Positions 55,730 to 64,000 of a stretch of DNA of 64,000 bases are shown piece after piece. The DNA is from Halichoerus grypus (Eukaryota > Chordata > Mammalia > Carnivora > Phocidae). The stretch's first letter is position 1, and every line of letters begins with the position of its first letter. The stretch is taken from positions 77,166,484 to 77,230,483 of the forward strand of contig NC_135716.1 of the NCBI RefSeq assembly GCF_964656455.1, read 5' to 3'. A program made the translations under genes and the position numbers. Below the pieces are notes generated by a model. It was not told where the DNA came from. It made no database searches and saw only the letters and a program-made list of their open reading frames with translations.

Positions 55730-56995
55730 AAACAGTTATAATTTATCCAAATCTCATTTCATCTCATTTTGGGCAAAGATTTTATATAAAGAAATAGCAT
55801 ATTTTTTTTTAGAATTTGAAACCAACATTTCAAATTAATTTTTAGACCAATTTTAGACCAAAAAGTCATCTATTTAGGAAATTAATATTGACTTCAAAGT
55901 ATGTATTTGCTATTTATTCATTTCTTTATTTTTTAACTCGTTGACGCATAAACCCACTAATACAGGAGCTAGCAGTTTTATTGCATACCACAAACATAGT
56001 TCAAAATCACTTTTCTTCTGAATAGTTTGTACAAATACTTTTTTTTTTCTCTGTTTGCTTTAAGTAGTGGAGAATAATGACTTGGCTGAATTAAAGAAAC
56101 ATACGCAATATGTTATACAGATTATCTGTTTTTATAAAAGAATAATCAGGATATCATGGACTAATGAGCAAAGGAGGTATGTAGGGTGATGTATGGCTCT
56201 AAGCAATGGAAAGTCGTTCAACTATTTGGCACCAGAAATGCTTACCAAGTATTTTCCTCCAATTCATCACCAAAACAAATGGGAAAAGTAATTAGAAACA
56301 AAGTGAAGTCTTTGGCAGTAAACTTGCTTCTTCTAAATTAGAGCTTCAAGTAAACAGTCATATTTGAATTCTGCAGCTACCGCAACTAAAACTGCTCTAG
56401 TTTAATGAGTCAGTTATGAGGATACATCTCTACTCTGTGCTTTCTTTTTCCATTGACCTTGACCCATCTCAGAAGCCGACTCCCACCTGGAATTCTACTG
56501 TGAGCCCTTAGGTCATTGTGTTCCTTTGTTTTTTGACTGCCTAAAAATTTTTTGGTAGGATTGCTTGTTATTTTTCTGTCTTTTTCATTACTCAAAAAAT
56601 ATTTGTTATGTGGGCAAGGGATATATGACACTGAGCTAGATAATATATAGCGCTGAAACAGAAAGCAAACATAAACCTGTCCTAACAGTTCTGAAAACCA
56701 ATTTAGATAGAAGAGATAGAGGCATTTAGCCAAGAAACATATTATCCCCACATGTTTGGTAATTTTAAGTCAGGTGGGAAGGGTCTCGTTGACTTTGGAT
56801 GGGGAACTGGACAGTTTCTGGAACAGGGGCACTTCTCTGTTGAAGAATGAAAATAGGGAGGGCCAGTGGTCAAAGGCAGTTCCATCCCGAGAGAACCGCA
56901 GAGAAAACAGACACTTGTCAGGGAACAAATGGCCAGGACAGATGAAGGAACTAATGGGTTTAGAAGACAGATGCAGGGTTTTCGTAGTAGATAAG
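55730..56995. other. Unique non-coding DNA
   Basis: Opposing frames of 96-113 codons at 56410-57082 lack any motif. No repeat recognised. Confidence 0.45.
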
Positions 56996-56999
56996 GTCA

Positions 57000-57185
57000 A
57001 CAATAGTAATAAAATCAACAATAATCTGTGTAATAAGACATGCTTATTGAGGACTTCCATTTACATACATTCTTCCATTTAATTATCTTAACCTTGTTCT
57101 ATGGAGGAGCAAAGGCTTATAACTGTGAGTAACTTTCCCAAAACAACACAGATTATTGGATGTTATACTAAGGATGGCTGGAAAA
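57000..57185 (-). mobile_element. MIR SINE fragment
   Basis: 'aacaataatctgtgtaataagacatgcttattgaggacttcca', 'attatcttaaccttgttctatggaggagcaaaggcttataac' and 'cccaaaacaacacagat' fit reverse-complement MIR. Confidence 0.6.
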
Positions 57186-57559
57186 AAAATTGTAAGAGAT
57201 GTAATGGGTTAAGAGTTTATATAAGGGACTTTGAGAAAGTTTTCTGTATTGACTGAAGTGGAGCTACCTTGCAGCAGGAAGACCACTAAAGGGGCAACAG
57301 CAGTATTCCAACGCAGAAATGACTGGGGTTCATGAGTGAGTCCCAAGAGTATGAAAGAAGTGTATTGAAGAAGTGTAGGGGGGTGTTTAGCAGATGAAGG
57401 GCTATATAGAATACAGGGTGATTAATATTCAAAAGCTAGTTCTCAGTTTCCCGTGGACTAGAGAAAGAGCCATCGATTCCCACTGTCACTGTCCAGGAGT
57501 CTAAGACCTAAGGAGAAAATGAAATTTGTTCACAGTATACACAGAAGTGTAGCAGGGCT

Positions 57560-57690
57560 GTTAAGTAAATGCTTTGGAAAGAGACAAATCTGGATTTGAA
57601 ATGTGGCTCTGCTATTAACTGTCTGAGCAAGTTGGTAGTCCTCGGGCAAGTTATTTAGTTACCTCATATGTAACACAGAGGTAGTGGCCC
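57560..57690 (+). mobile_element. MIR SINE fragment
   Basis: 'gagacaaatctggatttgaaatgtggctctgctattaactgtctgagcaagttgg' and 'cgggcaagttatttagttacctcatatgtaac' follow MIR on the plus strand. Confidence 0.75.
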
Positions 57691-57694
57691 ACCA

Positions 57695-58510
57695 GTCTGA
57701 CAGGGAAGTGATGCAATGGAAGGGCAGACCCAGCACACACCACCTGGTGGCTCTTATTTCGAGTTCCACGCCAGCCATGATGAGAACCCCAACTCTTGAC
57801 TCCTCCAGCCCAGCAAGCTGCTCCTGTATCAGTGCCACACACTCCTTTGAATTTCAGAAGAAAGACTTTTAACAAGACGAAATTCCTGTTATAGCCTCTT
57901 TCAGTGTGCTGCTTTCCTGGGAGAACTTATCATTCAATAGCAGTCACTTAATATTAAGTGAACAACAACAACAAAACCCCCTGTGTCTAAGGTTATCTGA
58001 AAAAAGCAATCTCTAAGAAGTTTCTCTTTCCGAAGTTGTGGCATCCAATTATTTCAGGGGTTCTCCTTTATGCTCAGTTCCGGACAACCAATTTGCCATT
58101 ATTTCCTTTACATTTCAGTTAACTAGTGCTGAGACATTCCAACTCCCAGGGCTATTCAGCTTTAGTCACTGAATGCATCTTGGCACCAGTCAGCCTGCGT
58201 TCCATGCATCACCGAGCAGATTCATGAAGCTGCAATGCAATCTTTTTGTCTTTTTGGGATACATAATAGAGTGCCTTCTCAGCAGCAGTAAGAGAAAAGC
58301 AGGCAATGACTGAATCCTGCTCCGTAGTAGGTATAAATTGATAGGTAAGTGTGTGTGATTCAGAGACACCAACTCAATTTCAAAGAGATGAAAAGACATT
58401 TCTGAAATTTAATGGTCGAACATATTGGATCCATAAATGAATTTAATGCAGCTTCAAGATTTGAGCCACATTGTTTTAACCAGTGCATTTAAAAATTACT
58501 ACTTAGTTCT
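57695..58510. other. Unique non-coding DNA
   Basis: No gene, RNA or repeat recognised. Confidence 0.5.
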
Positions 58511-58528
58511 TATTTAATTTCTGAGATT

Positions 58529-58713
58529 TTTTTTTTTTTTTAAGATTTTATTTTATTTATTTATTCATGAGAGACAGAGAGAGAGAGAGAGGCAGAGGGA
58601 GAAGCAGGCTCCCCGCTGAGCAGGGAGCCCGATGCGGGACTCGATCCCAGGACCCTGGGATCATGACCTGAGCCGAAGGCAGACGTTTAACCATCTGAGC
58701 CACCCAGGCGCCC
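58529..58713 (-). mobile_element. CAN-SINE, young copy with exact TSD
   Basis: T-run, then TTTATTTATTTATTCATGAGAG, a feature shared with dog-type SINEs, and the head GAGCCACCCAGGCGCCC. The TSD TAATTTCTGAGATT is exact (58515-58528 and 58714-58727). Confidence 0.97.
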
Positions 58714-58729
58714 TAATTTCTGAGATTCT

Positions 58730-59220
58730 TTTTAAAAGACATTTATTTAGCATCTGTGATCTATTGGCATTTCCTAATTAAATATTGAAAAATTTATACC
58801 CACATCTAAAAACCTATAAAAGCCTAAACTTCTTTCAAGTCTAAATTGCTCCGGGGCTAATGTCTTTCTGTACATCATGACTGTGTTTAACCAAACTATT
58901 TAGAGAGGCTGTTTTTGCAACTCTTGGGTTTCCTCTCTTAATTTCTATATTTAAAGGATCATAGATTCTGTACATTAAAAGGATTGTAAAAGTTGAGAAC
59001 ATCTTCTGCTTGATTCTTCTTTATGATGTGCCAGTTGGGTTATCATCTAGCTTTTGTCAAGATGCCTGTGGTCATGAGCACTGTTTTCCACACCCATTCA
59101 TTTCATTGGACAATTCTTAGAAGCTTAAAATGCTTATTAAGCTGAAATTTGTCTCTCTAGAGCTGCTGCTATTTATTGTTCTCTTTTGGGAGGAACCCAT
59201 AAGCATATTTTTTATTATAT
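58730..59220. other. Unique non-coding DNA
   Basis: Nothing recognised. Confidence 0.5.
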
Positions 59221-59224
59221 CATT

Positions 59225-59600
59225 CACATTTATAAAAGAAATATTTGCTCATTGTAGAAATGTTAGAAAGTATAAAGAAGAATGAAATATAAAAATGAAA
59301 TTCATCTACATTTCTACCCTGCAGAGATAATCGCTATTAGCATTTGGTATCTTTTCTTATAGGTTTTCCTATGTGTGCTTATAAACACACTCGGGTGTGA
59401 AATTGGAACTGAACTCTGGCTTTATTTATACACTATTGCTGGAACTACATCTTATGTTGTGAACATTTCCCCACATCATTCGATATTCTTCAAAGTTGTT
59501 TTCAAGTGGTCCAAAATTTTGATGTGCCATAATTTATTTACCATTCTCTGAGTTTGTTGGCTACTTAGTTCAGATAAATATGTTTGTAAAACTTAGAATT
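59225..59600 (-). mobile_element. Old L1 (L1M) 3' UTR fragment
   Basis: 'tgctcattgtagaaatgttagaaagtataaagaagaatgaaat', 'ccctgcagagataatcgctattagcatttggtatc', 'gtgaacatttccccacatcattcgatattcttc' and 'gatgtgccataatttatttacc' are characteristic of old L1 3' UTRs in antisense. Confidence 0.7.
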
Positions 59601-59672
59601 ACTTTCAAACATTTGAAGAAAGTATGCATGTATTCCCTGAATCTTTTCAAAATTAAGTATCTGTCAGTTTTT

Positions 59673-59875
59673 CTTTTTTTTTTTTTTTAAGATTTTATTT
59701 ATGTATTTGACAGAGAGAGACACAGTGAGAGAGGGAACACAAGCAGGGCGAGTGGGAGAGGGAGAAGCAGGCTCTCCGTGGAGCAGGGAGCCCGATGTGG
59801 GGCTCGATCCCAGGACCCTGAGATCATGACCTGAGCTGAAGGCAGATGCTTAACGACTGAGCCACCCAGGCACCC
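59673..59875 (-). mobile_element. CAN-SINE, young copy with exact TSD
   Basis: Minus-strand copy of the 'gacacagtgagagagggaacacaagcagg' subfamily shared with those at 7753, 18414 and 19244. The TSD CTGTCAGTTTTT is exact (59661-59672 and 59876-59887). Confidence 0.97.
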
Positions 59876-59889
59876 CTGTCAGTTTTTAT

Positions 59890-60810
59890 TTCAAATGTTT
59901 CTCCTCTGATGTGCTTTCTCTGCCTTTCTTCATCTGAATTGCTTTCTCCTGAATTGAGACTTGTTTCACCCACAATCGAAAACAGTATTTTGATCGACAT
60001 CTGAGCATTTCAGAGCCAATTAGGAATGTTTTCCTATAATTGATGAATGTTCTATAATAATGCAATGTAATATTTCATTAGCCTTTTTCACTAATATTGG
60101 CTAATACTAGCTTTACACTTAATTATTTTTAGTTTATAGAACCTCTCAGAGTACCTGGTACATAGTCCTGATAGACTCTAATGAATAATAAAAACAAAAT
60201 CCAAAATGATTCCTTTTCATCCTAGACTTATACAATTTGGTATTTGTACTGTAAAGGGTATTTATTCACGTTATATTTCAAATTTGTGCCATTATTCCAA
60301 GGGTCACTTAAAACATGACTGTGAATAGGCAACATATGACCTTCTCTGCAAAGGTTCAGGCTATTTGTAAATTCACCATTGCCTCTTTATTGTTCCCCAT
60401 TTCATTAATAAGATGTCTAGCCAGACAGAACTGAAGACATGGGATTCTGACACTCTTGTAGAAACCTCCTCCTAGGTTAAAGTCAATCCATTTATCTGCA
60501 GCTCTTGACCAGTTTTGACCAAATTTCTACCTGGTCCTGTGAGATAAGTTATTTAGTCCTCTCTGTTATGTTTGCTGCATTTTCCAGATTCCAAGACTCT
60601 GCTAAAGAATGATTTGGCTTGCAAGAATTAATTTGTTTTTGATGAAACAATGCTAATTCTTGGTAATCATTATTTAAAATATTATATGCTTATTAACCTT
60701 CTTCAAATAATCCATTTTAGTTTCTTTTCAAAGATTAAATCAAGTTCATTTACTCATCAAGTAAGCTATTTAAGCTACTTAGATTTTAGCTAATTTTAAA
60801 ATTCTTTTCT
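59890..60810. other. Unique AT-rich non-coding DNA
   Basis: No gene or repeat recognised. Confidence 0.5.
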
Positions 60811-60811
60811 T

Positions 60812-62627
60812 CCCTCAACAAAATAAGTTTAGAGGGAACATACCTCAAAATAATAACATAATAAAGACCATATATGAAAACCCACAGCTCACATCATCCT
60901 TAATGGAGAAAAACTGAGAGCTTTTCCTATAAGGTCAGTGAACAAGACAAGGATGTCCACTCTCACCACTTCTATTCAACATACTGGAAGTCCTAGCCAC
61001 AGCAATCAGACAACAAAAAGAAATAAAAGCAATCCAAATCAGTAAGGAAAAAGTAAAACTTTCACTATTTGCAGATGACATGATATTATATACAGAAAAC
61101 CCTAAAGACTCCACCAAAAAACTACTAGAACTGATAAATGAATTTGGTAGAGCCATAGGATACAAAATAAATGTACAGATATCTGTTGCATTTCTATACA
61201 TCCATAATAAAGCAGCAGAAAGAGAAATCAAGGAATTGATCCCATTTGCAATTGCACCAAAAACCATAAGATACCTAGGAATAAACCTAACCAAAGAGGG
61301 GACAAACATATACTCCGGAAACTGTACAACTTCTGATGAAAGAAATTGAAAACAACACAAAGAAATGGAAAGACATTCCATGCTCATGAATTGGAAGAAC
61401 AAATATTGTTAAAATGTCTGTACTACCCAAAGCAATCTATACATTTAATGCACTCCCTATCAAAATACCAACTGCATTTTTCACAGAGCTAGACAAATGA
61501 TCTTAAAATTTGTATGGAACTACAAAGCCCTCAACTTGCCAAAGCAATCTTGAAAAAGAAAAAAACAAATCTAGAGACATCACAATTCTAGACTTCAAGT
61601 TATATTACAAAACTGTAGTAATCAAAACAGTATGGCACTGGCACAAAAAGAGACACATAGATCGATAGAACAGAATAGAAAATCCAGAACTGAACCCACC
61701 ACCATATGGTCAATTAACCTTCAACAAAGTAGGAAAAGAATATCCAATGGGAAAAGGGCAATTTCTTTAATAATTGGTGCTGGGAAAACTAGACAGCAAC
61801 ATACAAAAGAAAGAAACTGGGCAACTTTCTTACACCATACAAGAAAATATATTCAAAATGAATTAAAAACCTAAATGTGAGACCTGAAACCATAAAAATT
61901 GTAGAAGAGAACACCAGTAGTAACTTCTTTGACATCACTATAGAAACTTCTTTCTTGATATGTCTCCTGAGGCAAGGGAAACAAAAGCAAAAATAAACTA
62001 TTGTGACTACATCAAAATAAAAAGCTTCTGCACAGCAAAGGAAACAATTAACAAAACTAAGGCAACCTACCAAATGGGACAGGATATTTGCAAATGCCAT
62101 ACTCTATAAAGGGTTAGTATCCAAAATATATAAAGAACTTATAAAACTCAACACCCCAAAAGCAAATAATCCAATTAAAAATGGGCAGAAGACATGAACA
62201 GACATTTCTCTAAAGAAGACATCCTAATGGCCCACAGACACATGAAAAGATGCTCATCATCACTTATTAGGGAAATGTAAATCAAAACCGCAATGAAATA
62301 TCATCTCACAGGTGTCAGAAGGACCAAAATCAACAACAGAAGAAACAACAGATGTTGGTGAGGATGTGGAGAAAAAGGAGCCCTCTTGCACTGCTGGTGG
62401 AAATGCAAACTGATGCATCCAATGTGGAAAACAGTATAGTTTCCTCAAAAAGTAAAAAAATAGAGGTATCTTATGATCCAGCAATTACACTACTGGGTAT
62501 TTACCCAAAGAATACAAGAATACTAATTCAAAGGCATACATGCACCCCTATGTTTATAGCAGCTTTATCTACACTAATCAAGATATGGAAGCAGTCCAAG
62601 TGTCCATCAATCGATGAAAGGATAAAG
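60812..62627 (+). mobile_element. Old L1 fragment: RT domain to ORF2 C-terminus
   Basis: A sense-strand L1 that lacks its 5' half. It begins near 'ctcaacaaaataagtttagagggaacatacctcaa', within the RT domain, and runs to the last part of ORF2 ('gtccatcaatcgatgaaaggataaag'). There a younger L1 interrupts it. Its remaining ORF2 end and 3' UTR would lie beyond the window. Confidence 0.92.
60880..62627 (+). pseudogene. Decayed L1 ORF2 (RT and C-terminus)
   Basis: Frames in pieces spell L1 ORF2: the RT catalytic FADD is still encoded at 61068-61079 and continues [20 protein letters not shown] in the frame at 61080-61349. Further parts follow with 'KIWKQSKCPSIDERIK' near the end. Stops and frameshifts are frequent. 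The Cys motif near 62352-62410 still codes all three Cys and the His (TGT...TGT...CAC...TGC), although a stop lies within it. It diverges well from the intact copy at 22-26 kb. Confidence 0.9.
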
Positions 62628-62642
62628 CCGGAGGGAGCGGAG

Positions 62643-62651
62643 CAAGATGGC
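62643..62651 (+). promoter_or_regulatory. YY1-type site at the second L1's 5' end
   Basis: CAAGATGGC plus GG, as in the first L1, about 15 bases from the element start. The role in start-site choice is inferred from human L1. Confidence 0.7.
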
Positions 62652-62943
62652 GGAGGAGTAGGAGACCTGGATTTCGTCTGGTCTCAGGAATTCAGCTGGA
62701 TAGGGATCAAACCATTCTGAACACCTACAAACTCAACAGGAGATCGAAGAAAAGAATAGCAACAATTCTCTGAACAGAAAAGCGACCACTTTCTGGAAGG
62801 TAGGACGTGTGGAGAAGTGAATCCGAGGCGATATTCGGGAGGATAGACGGCGGGGGAGGGGCCTCCGTTGGCCACTTCTGGCAAGTGATAGAGCCGCAGA
62901 GCACAAAATTGGAACTTTTAGAAGTCTGCTCCGCTGAGGGACG

Positions 62944-63315
62944 TCACTCTGGTGGCGAAGTGGGGGGTGGAACCCTCGTGGGACAGTGTGGTCTCAGGAC
63001 CCTCGGGGTCACAGAAAGACCAGGGGTGCCTGAGTGTGGCAGAGCTCCCAGGTATCGGAGCAGGGAAGCCGGCTGCAGAGACGGAGCCCAGGCGCGGGCT
63101 CTCAGCTCAGGGCTGCCATAAACCGTGATCTGCGGCACAGTCGGGCCACTGCTCCTCCAGCAGGGACCCAACAAGCGGCAGATCCGGGGAGACTCCCCTT
63201 CCTCCCCTGGGAGGAGCGGTGCAGGAGCGCACCGCAGGGATCTGCTGGGTTTGGAGACTCCACCCAGGGTCGGGTGCCAGAGATAGAAACGCGCGGTCAC
63301 AGGCCAGGTGAGCAC
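62944..63315 (-). other. Antisense open frame in the second L1's 5' UTR, 123 codons
   Basis: It shares its last 74 or so residues, and its ending PPPTSPPE, with the frame at 28300-28530 of the other L1. It extends further upstream here. Pro/Arg/Ser-rich, with no known domain. See findings for the question of coding. Confidence 0.35.
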
Positions 63316-63571
63316 GAGTGTGGCCGGAGACCGGGGACACGGGAGTGACTGATGGCTTTTCTCTGGGGGCGCACTGAGGATCGGGGCCCCGAGTTCTCAG
63401 CTTCTCGGGGGCGGAGATTGGGAGGCTGCCATTTTCACTCTCCGCCTCCAAAGCTGTATGGAAAGCTTGCAGGGAACAAAAGCTCCAGAGAGCAAACCCA
63501 GGCAGATTACTTAGCCCGGACCAGGCAAGGGCGGGGCAATTCCGCCTTGGGCAAAGACATTTGGGAACCAC
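63107..63571 (-). other. Antisense open frame in the second L1's 5' UTR, 154 codons
   Basis: Corresponds to the 87-codon frame at 27916-28179 of the first L1 over about 70 residues (LSNLPGFALWSFCSLQAF). It remains open for longer here. No domain recognised; coding use unproven. Confidence 0.3.
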
Positions 63572-64000
63572 GGCAACAGGCCCCTCCCCCAGAAGATCAG
63601 TGAAAACAGCCAGCCAAGACCAAGTTTACCGATCAATGAGAACGACAGAACTCCAGCGCTCGGGGAATACTGCACATAGAATTCATGGCTTTTTTACCAT
63701 GATTCTTTAGTCTTTCAAAGTTAACTATTTTTTTTTAACTGTCTTTTTTTTTTTTTTGAATTTTTCTTTTTCCCTTTTTCAACCAACATCTTATCAATCC
63801 CTTTTTTAAAAAACATTTCTATTTTTCATTTTTAGAGTCATATTCTATCCCTTTACAGTAGTTACCCGTATTTTTGGCCTATATATATATAAGTTGTTCT
63901 CTCTTTAAAATTTTGAGATAGTTTCTTCTAACAGATCAAAATATACTCTAAATCTCTAGTGTATGGTTTTTTTCTACTCCCCTGCCTGATCACATTCTCT

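Larger units (their letters stand above)
62628..64000 (+). mobile_element. L1: 5' UTR of a second young L1, running off the window
   Basis: It starts at the L1 5' end (GAGGGAGCGGAGCAAGATGG) inside the old L1. It aligns by eye with the 5' UTR of the first L1 (28841 to about 27459) over its whole 1373 bases, with most differences at CpG sites and few indels. The A-rich inner part begins near 63700. ORF1 would start roughly 500 bases past the window end if the layout is the same. Having a 5' end at all suggests a full-length insertion, but ORFs and TSD cannot be seen. Confidence 0.93.

Noticed and set aside
7753..59875. Regularly recurring 200-base units, as a possible CRISPR or satellite array
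   Set aside because: They are dispersed CAN-SINEs in both orientations, each with its own target duplication, not an array.
62807..63603. Several sense frames of 83-104 codons near the window end, resembling a GC-rich gene
   Set aside because: They are the second L1's 5' UTR; the matching sense frame in the first copy shifts after a one-base indel.

Overview
The window is mammalian nuclear DNA from a carnivoran and holds no recognisable host gene. The best markers are 21 copies of the tRNA-derived carnivore SINE (CAN-SINE: starts GGGCGCCTGGGTGGCTCAG, ends in a CT-rich stretch, AAATAAATAAAATCTT and an A-tail) and young carnivore-type LINE-1 elements. The SINE consensus looks like the type found in arctoid carnivores (bears, seals, mustelids) more than the dog-specific or cat-specific types, but I cannot fix the species.

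Layout. 1-4.05 kb: unique DNA, then an old antisense L1 with a CAN-SINE and a CCTT-type microsatellite. 4-11.8 kb: unique sequence, two L2 fragments, MIR and other ancient repeats, two CAN-SINEs. 11.8-21.7 kb: a 5'-truncated carnivore L1 with clean target-site duplications (TSDs), a complete Tigger-like miniature DNA transposon, and CAN-SINEs, one of them inside a MIR. 21.69-28.84 kb: the main feature, a full-length antisense L1 with intact ORF1 (298 aa) and ORF2 (1271 aa), a GC-rich 5' UTR promoter and 17-bp TSDs. 28.9-33 kb: unique DNA and an older element with a 5' UTR and a degraded ORF1 but no ORF2. 33-60.8 kb: mostly unique, AT-rich DNA scattered with CAN-SINEs, MIRs, MER5-like and MaLR-type copies, L1M fragments and TA/TG microsatellites. 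60.8-62.6 kb: a decayed sense L1 ORF2 fragment. 62.63 kb to the end: the 5' UTR of a second, nearly full-length-looking L1 that runs off the window.

The only intact proteins are those of the 21.7-28.8 kb L1. ORF1p coats the L1 RNA; ORF2p nicks the target and reverse transcribes. L1 machinery of this type also explains the CAN-SINE insertions, which carry the same A-tails and TSDs. ORF2 keeps its endonuclease and reverse-transcriptase residues, but one cysteine of its C-terminal Cys-rich motif reads tyrosine, whereas two other L1 copies in the window keep cysteine there. The two GC-rich L1 5' ends form an inverted pair about 34 kb apart and share antisense reading frames.

I found no previously undescribed gene system. 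The most useful observations concern the intact L1, its altered Cys motif, its antisense ORFs, the ORF1-only element and a few candidate conserved noncoding segments.
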